Positions 24,826 to 34,410 of a DNA stretch of 64,000 bases are shown here, piece by piece. The position numbers were made by a program, and so were the translations under genes. Source of the DNA: JAMXLG01 sp963818925 (GTDB lineage: Bacteria; Vulcanimicrobiota; Vulcanimicrobiia; Vulcanimicrobiales; Vulcanimicrobiaceae); NCBI GenBank assembly GCA_963818925.1, contig CAWFTN010000001.1, forward strand, positions 2,914,001 to 2,978,000. The letters run 5' to 3'. The notes under the pieces are model-generated. The model saw only the letters and a list, made by a program, of their open reading frames with translations. It searched no databases and was not told the DNA's origin. The stretch's first letter is position 1. Every line of letters starts with the position of its first letter.

Positions 24826-24870
24826 ATACTATGTGATACACAGTATATGGCGCCCAGTACTATCGGTCAA
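24821..24870 (-). promoter_or_regulatory. padR promoter with embedded palindromic operator
   Basis: On the minus strand, TTGACC (24870-24865) and TATACT (24847-24842) are separated by 17 bases. A perfect 10-bp inverted repeat, GCCATATACT (24821-24830) and AGTATATGGC (24842-24851), surrounds an 11-base spacer that contains ATGTGATACAC. The -10 box is part of the right arm. A repressor bound here would block the promoter, consistent with PadR autoregulation. The predicted start (near 24835) leaves only about ten bases before ATG 24825. Confidence 0.72.
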
Positions 24871-24924
24871 TACCCTGAGCGCGCCTTGAAGTCTTTTTGA
24901 TCGGTGTGCCGGTACGATGGCCTC

Positions 24925-25815
24925 ATGATCGCTCAAGCATTCGTTTCCGAAGGGAAGCTCCGGCCGTTATGGCGCGCCGCGATTTACTTCTGCATTGGCT
25001 CGTACGCGCTGTTCCCGTTGATGGGCGTCATAACGGCGCCGCTCGCAAGCGCGCTGCACATTCCGCAGAGCCTCAATGCCGGCGCGATCGCATTCAGCGA
25101 AATCCAGAACTTCATCGTCGCCCTCATCATGACGGCGATCTTCGCCGCATACGAAAACCGGCGCATCGACAGCTACGGCTTGCCCGTGGACCGCGCATTC
25201 GGTCGCAACACGTGGGAAGGCATGGCGGCGGGCGTCGTGATGGCCGGCGCCGTCGCACTCGGAATGATAGCCCTCGGCGGCATGCAGGTCCACGGGTTCG
25301 CAACGATCGGTCTGCCGTTGCTGCTCTCCGCAATCGCGTGGCTACTGGCGAATGTGTGCGTTGGCGTTGCCGAAGAGTTTTGGTACCGCTCGTACTTCTT
25401 GCAGACACTCTGGAAAGCACTCGGATTCTGGCCCGGCGCAACGGTCGTCGCGCTGCTTTTTGCGGCCGATCATTACTTTTTCAAGACGGGCGAGAACATT
25501 TGGGACGTCATCACGCTCGTGAGCTTGAGCCTGTTGATGTCGTACTCGGTGCTGCGCAGCGGCACGCTCTGGTTCGCGGTCGGCTTCCATATCGCGTTCG
25601 ACTACATGCAACTCTTCATTATCGGCACGCCGAACGGCTCACTCGTTCCCGTCGGCCGTCTCCTCAACGTCACGTTCCAAGGCCCCGCATGGCTCACCGG
25701 CGGCGTCTTAGGCACCGAAGCAAGTTTCCTCATGTACCCCGCAATCGCACTACTCTGGCTCTTCGTCCACCAACACTACCGCAATCAGGACGAAAACGCC
25801 GCACTGTCATCCTGA
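24925..25815 (+). CDS. CPBP-family intramembrane metalloprotease
   Basis: A 296-residue membrane protein of the CAAX protease/Abi family with about eight hydrophobic helices. Catalytic motifs are visible: EEFWYR (the EExxxR box) near residue 150, FAADH near 180, and the GFHIAFDYMQ segment (HxxxD-type) near 225. Such proteins cleave small membrane or prenylated peptides and are often linked to bacteriocin self-immunity. Function here is unknown. ATG 24925 is used instead of GTG 24904. The last codons and stop (Ala-Ala-Leu-Ser-Ser) come from the dispersed repeat at 25803-25817. Confidence 0.88.
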   Translation: MIAQAFVSEGKLRPLWRAAIYFCIGSYALFPLMGVITAPLASALHIPQSLNAGAIAFSEIQNFIVALIMTAIFAAYENRRIDSYGLPVDRAFGRNTWEGMAAGVVMAGAVALGMIALGGMQVHGFATIGLPLLLSAIAWLLANVCVGVAEEFWYRSYFLQTLWKALGFWPGATVVALLFAADHYFFKTGENIWDVITLVSLSLLMSYSVLRSGTLWFAVGFHIAFDYMQLFIIGTPNGSLVPVGRLLNVTFQGPAWLTGGVLGTEASFLMYPAIALLWLFVHQHYRNQDENAALSS

Positions 25816-25817
25816 GC
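25803..25817. repeat. Short copy of the dispersed element at the CPBP 3' end
   Basis: ACTGTCATCCTGAGC is identical to the first 15 bases of the arms at 17817-17905. It supplies the last codons and stop of the CPBP gene and lies right before the convergent S9-peptidase stop at 25819. The rest of the element is missing, so it is a partial copy. Confidence 0.7.
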
Positions 25818-25818
25818 A

Positions 25819-27750
25819 CTAGGGTGGCGTGGGGTGCAGATACGTGTCGAACCAGTCCAGCCAGCGGCGGTAGGCGTCGGCGTAACGGACCGGCCCCTTC
25901 GGAAGATGCCCCGTTGTCGGGTAGACGTAAAACTTCACGGGAACGCCTCGGTCGCGCAGCGCGTGGAATAGTTCGTAATTCTCGACCGCCGGAACGCGGA
26001 CGTCATACACGTTCGACATCAGGAGCGTCGGCGTGTGGATGTTCGCAGCGTACGTGATTGGCGATTGCCCGCGATAGATCGCGAGCTTGCCCGGATCGTT
26101 CGGCGAGTATCCGAAGAAGCCGCGGTCATCCAGGATATCGTCCGCGATCGCATAATCGACGACCAGATCCGTGACCGGCGCTCCCGCAACGGCGACTTTG
26201 AAAACGTTGTAGTGCCCGATCATCCACGTCGTCATCTGCCCGCCGTACGACCATCCGGAGATCCCGATGCGATTGGGATCGATAACGTTCATCCGTTTCA
26301 CGGCATCGATTGCCGCCATGATATCGGTTCCCGGACCCGAGCTCGCATCATCGAGAATCGAGCTTTCGAACGCATTTCCGTTATCGCTCGAGCCGCGATA
26401 GTTCGGCGCGAGCGTAATATAGCCGCGTGCCGCCGCAAGTTGATGCCACGGATCGAACGCAACCAGCGACGTCAATTGCGGTCCGCCATGTACGCGCAAG
26501 ACCAGCGGATACCGCGTATGCGGATCGTAGTGCGGCGGATACGTTAACACCGCGTATTCCGTGAAGCGACCGTTGCGATACGTGATTTGCGTCTGCTTCG
26601 CGAGCGTCAGTGCCGCCGTTTCATCGTTCCAATGCGACAGCCGTACCGGCGCACGCGAATTCGGCGCAAGATAGTACAGCTCGCTCGGACGCGTCGGTGT
26701 CGATCCGGTGAAGACGATGCCGCCGGCGTCCGATACCGGCTGCGAGCCGATCATCGCATCGGCGACCGCGCCCGTGGGCACCTCGCGCGCGTTCCCGTTG
26801 AGCGGTTGCAGCATGAGTCGCGCACGCGTGTGGTCGTAAATGCGCAAGAGCAACGTTGACGCGTTGAACCACGCAAACTCTTCGACGTTGCGATCGAGCG
26901 CAGCGGCGGCGTTTCGCGCGGGACCGCCCGACGCGGAGACGACCATCGCATCGTACTGAGCCGGAATCACGCCGTTCTGCGGATACTGATACGCAATGAA
27001 TCGCCCCGACGGATCGTACAGCGCAGCCGCCTGGTTGACATCGCGCGACTGTGTGACACGCGACATATCCCGTGTCGCGACGTCAACACGTTCGAGGTAC
27101 GAAAGATCGCTATCGGCGCCGATGCCGTTCGGTGCACGCGCGTAGACGATAAACCGGCCGTCCGGGGACCAAGCCGGCGGTCCGTCATCGCGAACACTCG
27201 AAGCCCCAGATGTCAGCTGCCGCTCCGCTCCACTCATCGACACGGTCCACAAGTGCACGCGCGGCGCAGCCTTCGTCGCAAGATACGCGTTGTCGGAGAC
27301 TTCAAAGGCATCTTCATACATCGCCGCGCCCGTCTTCTTCGGCGCGGCGTCGGGACGCGTAAACGCAATCGTCTGGCCATTCGGGGACCACGCCGCTTGC
27401 GAAACGTCGGTTGTCCCGCTCGTCAGTTCCGTTTCGCGGTTGCCTTGCGGATCGATAACGTACACCTGCGAAACGCTCGATGCTTTGTCGTCCGCGACAT
27501 ACGCGAGACGATCGTCACGCGACCACACGAGGTTTGAATACGAATCGTGATGGAACGACACCGCCGTATCCGCTCGCGTAGCAACGTCGACGAGATGCAG
27601 CACATCGACCTCGAGATTGCGATCGAGTTCGTTATGCGACGCGAGATAGGCAATGTATTTGCCGTCCGGCGAAATGGCCGCCCCCGATACGTCGATGATG
27701 CGGTTCATCGCATCGATCGAGAAGAGGGCGGCCAATGTTAACGCGATCAA
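25819..27750 (-). CDS. S9-family prolyl-oligopeptidase-like serine peptidase
   Basis: A 643-residue protein with a seven-bladed propeller (WD40/TolB-like blades with AISPDGKYIAYLA, AAWSPNGQTIAFT and AWSPDGRFIVYA) at about residues 15-360. A C-terminal alpha/beta hydrolase domain follows. The nucleophile is in GISGWSYGGQMTTW near residue 495, the acid region is SNVYDVRVPAVENYE near 585 and the His is in YPTTGHLPKGP near 620. It likely cleaves short peptides. The first 20 residues could be an inefficient signal peptide (MIALTLAALFSIDA). It lies 10 bases downstream of the TonB receptor gene on the same strand, so imported peptides might be its substrates. Confidence 0.9.
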   Translation of the reverse strand: MIALTLAALFSIDAMNRIIDVSGAAISPDGKYIAYLASHNELDRNLEVDVLHLVDVATRADTAVSFHHDSYSNLVWSRDDRLAYVADDKASSVSQVYVIDPQGNRETELTSGTTDVSQAAWSPNGQTIAFTRPDAAPKKTGAAMYEDAFEVSDNAYLATKAAPRVHLWTVSMSGAERQLTSGASSVRDDGPPAWSPDGRFIVYARAPNGIGADSDLSYLERVDVATRDMSRVTQSRDVNQAAALYDPSGRFIAYQYPQNGVIPAQYDAMVVSASGGPARNAAAALDRNVEEFAWFNASTLLLRIYDHTRARLMLQPLNGNAREVPTGAVADAMIGSQPVSDAGGIVFTGSTPTRPSELYYLAPNSRAPVRLSHWNDETAALTLAKQTQITYRNGRFTEYAVLTYPPHYDPHTRYPLVLRVHGGPQLTSLVAFDPWHQLAAARGYITLAPNYRGSSDNGNAFESSILDDASSGPGTDIMAAIDAVKRMNVIDPNRIGISGWSYGGQMTTWMIGHYNVFKVAVAGAPVTDLVVDYAIADDILDDRGFFGYSPNDPGKLAIYRGQSPITYAANIHTPTLLMSNVYDVRVPAVENYELFHALRDRGVPVKFYVYPTTGHLPKGPVRYADAYRRWLDWFDTYLHPTPP

Positions 27751-27759
27751 CGGTTCAGG

Positions 27760-30700
27760 TCAGAGTTTGATCTTCACCTGGAAGTACGCGTTGAACGCGA
27801 GCGGGAAGTTGCCCGATGACGAGTCGCCGTACGTCGGAATGTACGATTGACTGAAGTATTTGTTCTCGGGAACGCCGTTGGCAGCGAGGTCCTTCGGACT
27901 CGTGCCGTTATAGAAGTACCCGCCGTCGTAGAACGTGTTGGACGTGTAGCCGCACGTATTTCCGCTCGGCGGATAGGCGTTGCTCCATGGTGTGCTCGAC
28001 CCACCGAAGCAGGTGTTGATCAAGCTCGTGAACATGACGCTCGCATTGATCCGCGGCGTGATGTCGTACGACAGCTGGAGTCCGAGGTTGAACTGCCACG
28101 GCTGCTTGTACTGCCCGAACGATGCAAACGTTCCCGTCTGCGGATTTGGAATGTAGAGGTATCCCGGATTCGTGCCGTTCGGCGTCAGTGCGTAGTGACA
28201 CGAGAGATAATCGGCGTTGAGCGGATTCCCCGTCGTGATGCCGTCGGTTCCCTGATTCGAACGGCAGTTTCGCGGATCGATACCGATCACGTCAGCCGGC
28301 GTTCCGTACGTTGTGCCCTCTTGCAGCTCCATCGCCGTCGTTGCCGCAAACTTGTTGTGGCGGTAGTTCAACACGAGTGAGAGCGTATTTGGCGAAATGT
28401 ATGGGAAATCGAGACCCGGCGTGTACCAGCCGTGCGGATCGAGCAGCCCCTGCGGCTTTTGCGTGTAGTACGGGTTGCGAATCGGCGGATTGTACGGATC
28501 GCCCGCACTGTCGAAGATCTGCACGCATGTCGGATCGGGCAGTACTTGATCCCGATCGTTTGTCCCCGCGGAGAAGTTATTCGAATAGCATGGCGAACCG
28601 CCGCCCGATTTCGTTAGCGCATTATAGGCTTGGATGTCTTGGTTGTACTGATCGACCGGTCCGACCGTGCTGTTCGGATAGTTGTCCCACTTTTCCGCAG
28701 CGTTGGTATACGTGTAAGACAAGATACCGGCGAACCCGTTCTTCGCGAAATCGCCTTTGGTGAGTTCGAGTTCGACACCGTCGACACGAAGCGTGCCGGA
28801 GTTGAATGACGGGGAGACGTTCAAGCTCGGCAGATTCACCGTTTCGTAGAGTTGCTGCGTCGCCCACCGATAGAACGGCGTAATCTTGATCGACGTATCC
28901 GTTCCTTTGAAGTGGTGCTCGTACGAGATGTCATAGTTCCACGAGTACTGCGCCTGCGCCTGATGCAGCGGCGAATTGAATCCGAACGGGATGAAGCCGA
29001 GCAGTGTCTGCGCCAGGTTCGGCTCTAACGTGCTGTACTGAATCTCGTAGTTCTGCGGCTGTTGCGCGTAGCGCCCGGCGGAGAAACGAAGCACCGTGTC
29101 GGGATTTACCGTATACGTCGCGGCGATACGCGGCTCGACATATGACTGCGAGTAGATCGACGGGTAGTTGTTCGTCAACAAAATGCCGTCGGTTCCGTCG
29201 GGGTGGACGGTTTGGATCGGCGTCCCGAGCGAATTGTCGATCGGGCAGTTGAACGATACATACGGCTGCGCAAGACGGATGCTCTGCGGCGGCTGCGGAA
29301 CGAAGATCGGCTGCCTTGTCACCGGATTGACGCAAAACTCTTTTTGCGCAGCAGCGAACCAGAAGTTCGTGCCGGGATTGTTCGTGTTCGCGAGATCGTA
29401 ACTGTCGTTCTCGAACCGTGCACTGAGGTTGACGTTCCAGTGGTCGTTTGGACGCCATTGATCGCTTAGCGATGCGCTGGTAATACGCGGCGTTACCGCG
29501 TTGTAATCCGCCTGCTGCCCGAGGAACGTCAGTTTAAAGGAGGCGCCGCTTCGACAAGCGGCACTTGTCGCCGGAAGACCGCCGCTGGCGCACGGGTTAG
29601 CATTGTTGAACAGCGGATCGATGGTGTTAAGGTCGACTCCGTACGGTGTAGCGAACTGACCTTGCGTGATGGGGTCATTACACGGAGCGGCATCACCAAC
29701 GTTATAATTCGAGATCGTGTCCGCTCCGACTCCGCTCTGCGTCGCAAAGCACTGCTTTCCGTTCGTCAGGTTACTGACTTGTTGGCCTGCGAAATCTTCG
29801 ATGATCGTGCCCGAGTTCAGATAGTTGTGATTGAAATAGCGCAACGTCGTCGACTGTGTGTACGCAGCCATACCGCTGAGCAGATGCTTGTCGCTTATCT
29901 GATCGGCGAACTCGAATTCCAAGCCGCTGGTGTGCGCGCCGATCTCATACTGGTAGTTAGAGATACCGTATGAGACGTTTTCGCCGTAGCCGTTCCCGGT
30001 CGCGCGGTTCGTATAGGAGTAGAACGTGTAGCCGAAGAGGCGAGCGTACGCGTTGGTTCCCATGTTGTGTTGGTACTGAACCTTGACGATCGAAGCCGTA
30101 TCCCAACGACCGTCACGTTGGGTGGCGGGGATTACGGTGGGATCCGTTATGTTGCCGAATTGATCTGCGGGACACGACTGCGGAAGGAACGCGACATTCA
30201 CACAGCGTCCGGTCGGCGATCCCGGATAGAAATACGGAATCGCAGGCGTGGAGGCCGACGCTAGAAACGGCGTGTTTGCCGGATACGTATACGCGTCAGG
30301 CCAGTTGTTCGGAACGAGCGCGGCGAGACCAACACCGAGTCCACCGGCATCGCTCACGCTCGAATAAAACTGCTGGAAGTTCGCCGACGACATGAAGAGC
30401 GTTTGAATGTCGTCTTGGCCGCCGTCATGCGGATGCGGAACGCGGTAGTGGAAATTCGCGACGACTTCGCGGTTAGAGAGCGTCGACGGTTGGCCGTAGT
30501 TTGCGTTGTAGCTTCCGAAGCATCCGGGATCGGTCCACAGCAACGGATTGTTGTCGACCTCCGGATTGTCGTACGAGCCGTCGTTCTTACAATTTGGATA
30601 GATTGCCGGCCAGAACGACGACGTCAGTGACGTGATGTGCGACGGCCAATAGCCGTACGGAATCGAGTCGGTCAGACTTGCGCCGTTGAATTGATCGAAG

Positions 30701-31596
30701 TAGCGGTAATCCTGATCCATACCGCTGAGTCCGACGTAGTACGAGAACCGGCGATCCGGCGTCGAGCCCCCGGCCTCGACACTCAGATCGTGGTAGAACG
30801 TCGGCGCGCCGATACCGCCGCCGATCGTTCCGTAGCCGGGATAGGTTCCCGTTTTCGTAATTTGATTGATGAAGCCGGCCTCGCCCGTTGCGTTCGCATC
30901 AGCGTCTCCGCCGCCGGTGAAGATTTGCAGCTCTTGTTGTCCGAGCGTGCTCAAACCGCTGGTCGGGTAATTATCGAACGCACGGTTTACCGGGATGCCG
31001 TCGTACTCGAATCCGATTTGATCGTAGTAGCCGCCGCGAATGTACACGCTTTGATTGACGCCGACTTGATTCGGCGGCACGTACGCACCGGGCATCGAAG
31101 CGATCGCGGAGTACGCGGTGTTCAGTGCGCCGCCGCCGCCCAGCGGAGCCGCAGCTGCGGTGAGCTGCGGACCGACCGAGTAGACGTCTGTTCCGGTTCC
31201 GGGTCGCACGACGCTGAGCGGCGACCGTGCCGTTACGTTCGCAATGGTCTTCAGAGTCTTTTGCAAGGAAATCTGAATCGATTGCGTCTGCCCGGCGAAG
31301 ATCGTAACGCCGGCAATCGACTGCACGTCGTAGCCGTCATGCTGTGCTGACAGCGTATACGTGTCGGGGCCGAGCGAGATAAACGTATATCGCCCGGACG
31401 CGTCCGTCGTTGCGCGTTCGACTTGAGATGGGCTCGAAATGGTGACTTGTGCGCCCGCAACTGGTGCTCCGGATTGAGCATCTCTAACCGAGCCGTTCAG
31501 TCCGCCCGTCGTCGCCGCAAGTGCGGCGAACGGTGTCAAGGACATGGCAATAGCAAGCAGCACGCCAAGTGCGCGAGCGAGTGGTGCGACCTTCAT
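27760..31596 (-). CDS. TonB-dependent receptor, Oar-like, with N-terminal carboxypeptidase-regulatory domain
   Basis: An outer-membrane protein of about 1278 residues. A signal peptide (core LGVLLAIAMSLTPFAALA) precedes a carboxypeptidase-regulatory-like Ig domain (about residues 30-115, with GSVRDAQSGAPVAGAQV). Next come a plug domain (about 145-265, with VYIRGGYYDQIGFEYDGIPVNR) and a long beta-barrel with many aromatic- and Asn-rich strands ending in KIKL. This architecture is typical of SusC/Oar-like receptors for peptides, proteins or oligosaccharides. ATG 31596 is chosen because a GGAGGA sequence (31606-31601) sits four bases before it. The earlier TTG 31608 overlaps that sequence. It is followed closely by the S9 peptidase. 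Confidence 0.92.
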   Translation of the reverse strand: MKVAPLARALGVLLAIAMSLTPFAALAATTGGLNGSVRDAQSGAPVAGAQVTISSPSQVERATTDASGRYTFISLGPDTYTLSAQHDGYDVQSIAGVTIFAGQTQSIQISLQKTLKTIANVTARSPLSVVRPGTGTDVYSVGPQLTAAAAPLGGGGALNTAYSAIASMPGAYVPPNQVGVNQSVYIRGGYYDQIGFEYDGIPVNRAFDNYPTSGLSTLGQQELQIFTGGGDADANATGEAGFINQITKTGTYPGYGTIGGGIGAPTFYHDLSVEAGGSTPDRRFSYYVGLSGMDQDYRYFDQFNGASLTDSIPYGYWPSHITSLTSSFWPAIYPNCKNDGSYDNPEVDNNPLLWTDPGCFGSYNANYGQPSTLSNREVVANFHYRVPHPHDGGQDDIQTLFMSSANFQQFYSSVSDAGGLGVGLAALVPNNWPDAYTYPANTPFLASASTPAIPYFYPGSPTGRCVNVAFLPQSCPADQFGNITDPTVIPATQRDGRWDTASIVKVQYQHNMGTNAYARLFGYTFYSYTNRATGNGYGENVSYGISNYQYEIGAHTSGLEFEFADQISDKHLLSGMAAYTQSTTLRYFNHNYLNSGTIIEDFAGQQVSNLTNGKQCFATQSGVGADTISNYNVGDAAPCNDPITQGQFATPYGVDLNTIDPLFNNANPCASGGLPATSAACRSGASFKLTFLGQQADYNAVTPRITSASLSDQWRPNDHWNVNLSARFENDSYDLANTNNPGTNFWFAAAQKEFCVNPVTRQPIFVPQPPQSIRLAQPYVSFNCPIDNSLGTPIQTVHPDGTDGILLTNNYPSIYSQSYVEPRIAATYTVNPDTVLRFSAGRYAQQPQNYEIQYSTLEPNLAQTLLGFIPFGFNSPLHQAQAQYSWNYDISYEHHFKGTDTSIKITPFYRWATQQLYETVNLPSLNVSPSFNSGTLRVDGVELELTKGDFAKNGFAGILSYTYTNAAEKWDNYPNSTVGPVDQYNQDIQAYNALTKSGGGSPCYSNNFSAGTNDRDQVLPDPTCVQIFDSAGDPYNPPIRNPYYTQKPQGLLDPHGWYTPGLDFPYISPNTLSLVLNYRHNKFAATTAMELQEGTTYGTPADVIGIDPRNCRSNQGTDGITTGNPLNADYLSCHYALTPNGTNPGYLYIPNPQTGTFASFGQYKQPWQFNLGLQLSYDITPRINASVMFTSLINTCFGGSSTPWSNAYPPSGNTCGYTSNTFYDGGYFYNGTSPKDLAANGVPENKYFSQSYIPTYGDSSSGNFPLAFNAYFQVKIKL

Positions 31597-31600
31597 GCGC

Positions 31601-31635
31601 TCCTCCAAACCGCGGCGTATTCTTAAAATAGTATA
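31601..31635 (-). promoter_or_regulatory. Ribosome-binding site and probable -10 box of the TonB receptor gene
   Basis: On the minus strand, a TATACT box (31635-31630) is followed by a GGAGGA Shine-Dalgarno sequence (31606-31601) just before ATG 31596. A matching -35 box at 17 bases is not convincing, so an alternative sigma factor is possible. The Shine-Dalgarno site decides the start of the receptor gene. Confidence 0.45.
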
Positions 31636-31671
31636 AGAAGGCAGACGTTGCGGGGGTATCCTGGATTCCCG

Positions 31672-32556
31672 CTATCGGTTCATTGAGGCATAATACGCAA
31701 TCAGCTGCGCTCGTGACTTGACGCCGAGACGCGCGAAGATGCACGTGAGGTGATGCTCCACTGTATGTTCGCTAATGTGCAGCAGCGCCGCGATCGTGCG
31801 GTTCATCTCGCCACGCGCGACGAGATCGGCGATCTCTGCTTGGCGCGCCGTTAATGCGCTTGATGAGCGAGCGCTCCGCGTATTCGTCGAGAGGCGCATC
31901 ACGTCGCGTGTTACGCCCATTGCGCGATACTCTGCGAGTGCCGTTTCGCGGTCACCGGCGAGTTCCGCAGCGAATGCCGCGTGCCAGCGGAATCCCATCG
32001 CCGCGAAGATCTTTTGCGCAACGCGCGCCAATTGCGCGCATCGCGCATCATCGGATTCATGAATCGCCATGGCTGAAAGCAGCAGTGCGTGCGCGCGCAA
32101 CATGCGTGGCCGTCCTGTTGAGCCGGCGAGCAACGTGCGCGCAAGCGCGATGTCGTCGGAACGGCCGCACAGCGCAGCTTGCAGCCACAGGTGCCAGGCC
32201 CGGTGGCCATAGGGCATCGCTCCGAGCGCACCCGCGATGATCCGCCGCGCTTCCTCGGACGCGCCTTGCGCGTAGCGTAGCTCCGCGAAGGCGGCGTGGA
32301 CCGACGCGATGCGTTGCAGTTCGCGCGAACGATCCGCGTAATCCAGCACGGCATCATCGGCGCAGGCGGCTAATAGCTGGCGGTCATTGAGCATCAAGGC
32401 GAGCGGAATGCCGACGGCTGCCGCTTTCGTTTTGAACGTGGCGGTGGTGACGCCGCAGTCGAGCGCGTCGATCATCAGCGCCCGCGCTGCCTTTAGATCA
32501 CCGCGCCACATCAGCGTCTGCGCGTAGGTCACGGCGGAATACGCGACGCGCCACAT
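31672..32556 (-). CDS. C-terminal part of a LuxR-type ATPase regulator (frame-shifted from the upstream part)
   Basis: A 294-codon frame beginning at ATG 32556. It holds TPR-like alpha-helical sequence and ends with a LuxR-type helix-turn-helix (about residues 230-290, with ALTARQAEIADLVARGEMNRTIAALL and VKSRAQLIAYYA). The upstream frame at 32498-34396 supplies the ATPase and the rest of the helical repeats. Read together they form one protein of about 900 residues, the usual length for AAA-LuxR (MalT/LAL-like) regulators. The two frames overlap by 59 bases and continuity suggests a one-base change near 32550-32565. It may be one intact gene with an assembly error, or a real disruption. Confidence 0.78.
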   Translation of the reverse strand: MWRVAYSAVTYAQTLMWRGDLKAARALMIDALDCGVTTATFKTKAAAVGIPLALMLNDRQLLAACADDAVLDYADRSRELQRIASVHAAFAELRYAQGASEEARRIIAGALGAMPYGHRAWHLWLQAALCGRSDDIALARTLLAGSTGRPRMLRAHALLLSAMAIHESDDARCAQLARVAQKIFAAMGFRWHAAFAAELAGDRETALAEYRAMGVTRDVMRLSTNTRSARSSSALTARQAEIADLVARGEMNRTIAALLHISEHTVEHHLTCIFARLGVKSRAQLIAYYASMNR

Positions 32557-34396
32557 CAGAGCCGGTGCGGTGCGCCTCTTCGAAGGCGCGCCGGTGGTGC
32601 GCGACGGCGCGATGGAGTTCGCCGAGATCGAACGATACGAGCGCGGCGTTGTTTTCCGTCTGCGCGATCAGCTCGCTGGACCCGGTTTCCGCAGCGAGCG
32701 CCGCCGCCTTTTCGCAGTCGGCGATCGCGCCGGGCGCATCCCCGAGCGCGGCGCGCGCTTCGGCGCGAATTTCATGAAACGCGGCTTTGCGTCCGGTGTC
32801 AAACTCGTTGTACCGGCGTGCAATGGCGCGCAGCTGCGCTGCTGCTTGCGCTGCATTGCCGAGGGTGATGGCGAATCGCGCGACGGAGAGCATCGCGGCG
32901 AGGTGAAGCTGCTGCTCACCAAGCGGTTCGAATTTCGCGGCCGCTTCGGATGCCGAGCGCAAACTCTCGGCGGTGCGCGCATCGACCCATTGCTGATCGC
33001 CGATGAGCAGCAGCGCGTACGCCATGCCGGCATCGTTGCCGAGGCGTTCGTACTCGGCGTAGGCACGTTCAAACCAGCGGACCGGTTCGTCACCGACGCC
33101 GTCGATATAGAGCAGCGTGCCGATGCGTTCATAAATCGCCGCCCGCTCACGGCCCGGCGGATAGTCCCACTTGAGCGCTTCAACGTACGAACGAATCGCA
33201 TCGCGATACGCGTAGCTTTCCCACGCGCTTTGCGCCGCGACTTCGTGGTAGTAGCGCGCCTTCTCCGCGACGTGCGCTTCGGCGTAGTGGTACGCGAGCT
33301 CGGCAGCACGCGTGCGCGCATTCTCATCAGCTTCGATTACTTGCGCAATGCGCAGATGGAGCGGCGCGGAAAGTCCGAGCACCAGCTGATCGGCAAGCGC
33401 CTGGCGGATCAAAGAGTGACGGAACGTGAACGATCCCGACCGGCCGCGATCGCGCACGAGCAGATCACGCTCCGACGCGCGTTGCGCGGTCTCGAGCACG
33501 TCGGCTTCGCGCACGCCGGCGATATCCGCGACGAATCGCGCGTCGAACGTTTGACCGACCGTTGCGGCGCGCACCAAGATCGCGCGTTGCGTTTCGGTGA
33601 ACGTCGCGAGGCGTTCGCTCAGCATCGCTTGCGCCGAGAGCGGCATCGTCGACGCGAGCGAGATCTCGCCGTTGTCGACAGCGATGCGCGTCAATTCTTC
33701 GGCGAAGAGCGGATTGCCGTCGCTAAGCGCTTCGATCTTCGTGAGAAGTTCCGGCTGCAGTTGCGTGCCGAGCGCCTGCGTCATGCAGGCGACCAAGCTT
33801 TTGATGTCGTTTCCGCGCAATCCGCGCAGTGCGATCGTCGTTCCGTGCGCGCGCTGGATGCTGAAGCGAAGCGCCGAGAGCGCCGGATTGTCGAGTGCGC
33901 TCGATGGGCGCAATGTCATGATAACGAGAATGCGCGCATCCTGCAGCGCCGTCGTGAGATAGCGCAGCAATTCGATCGACGTTTCGTCGGCCCAGTGCAC
34001 GTCCTCGAGCACTAGCACGAGCGGCTTGCGCATCGTTTCCCGCCGGAATGCATCGGCGACTTCTTCAAAATAGGCGGCGCGCTCTTGCGCGTGCGCGCGT
34101 CCTTCGCGTGACGTCGGCGGACGCTGCACGCGGCGCGCGAGGCTCTCTAAGAGTTGTTCGATCGGAAGATAGGGCCGTCTGATCTGCTCCGCGCATTGGC
34201 CGAGCGCGACCGTCGCCATGTCGCTGATGTGGTGCGTGAACTCACGCAGCAGCCGCGATTTGCCGATTCCGGCTTCGCCCTCGACCGTGACGAAGCGCGC
34301 GCGCCGTTCGCCGCGCAGCTCTTCGTGAAGAAGTTCGAGTTCGCGATGCCGGCCAATGAATTCATCGGAGTACGGCGCCACCGAGATCATCTGCAT
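32498..34396 (-). CDS. N-terminal part of a LuxR-type ATPase regulator (AAA ATPase)
   Basis: A 632-codon frame. The N-terminus has FIGRHRELELLHEEL followed by a Walker A loop in VEGEAGIGKSRLLREF near residue 40, a Walker B stretch in LVLVLEDVHWADETS near 140, then helical TPR-like repeats. This matches the AAA_16 domain of large LuxR-type ATPases (LAL regulators). The last 20 codons or so (after AHRTGSDVAR) are out of frame with the expected continuation. Its natural partner is the frame at 31672-32556 carrying the DNA-binding domain. Without it the protein would bind no DNA. Activation of such proteins usually depends on an inducer bound by the TPR region; the inducer is unknown here. Confidence 0.8.
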   Translation of the reverse strand: MQMISVAPYSDEFIGRHRELELLHEELRGERRARFVTVEGEAGIGKSRLLREFTHHISDMATVALGQCAEQIRRPYLPIEQLLESLARRVQRPPTSREGRAHAQERAAYFEEVADAFRRETMRKPLVLVLEDVHWADETSIELLRYLTTALQDARILVIMTLRPSSALDNPALSALRFSIQRAHGTTIALRGLRGNDIKSLVACMTQALGTQLQPELLTKIEALSDGNPLFAEELTRIAVDNGEISLASTMPLSAQAMLSERLATFTETQRAILVRAATVGQTFDARFVADIAGVREADVLETAQRASERDLLVRDRGRSGSFTFRHSLIRQALADQLVLGLSAPLHLRIAQVIEADENARTRAAELAYHYAEAHVAEKARYYHEVAAQSAWESYAYRDAIRSYVEALKWDYPPGRERAAIYERIGTLLYIDGVGDEPVRWFERAYAEYERLGNDAGMAYALLLIGDQQWVDARTAESLRSASEAAAKFEPLGEQQLHLAAMLSVARFAITLGNAAQAAAQLRAIARRYNEFDTGRKAAFHEIRAEARAALGDAPGAIADCEKAAALAAETGSSELIAQTENNAALVSFDLGELHRAVAHHRRAFEEAHRTGSDVARRVFRRDLRADADVAR

Positions 34397-34410
34397 CGTA
34401 TCTGCTCGCT

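Noticed and set aside
32570..34015. 481-residue plus-strand frame antisense to the LuxR/ATPase gene
   Set aside because: It is a shadow of a gene with clear Walker motifs on the minus strand and has no recognisable domain.
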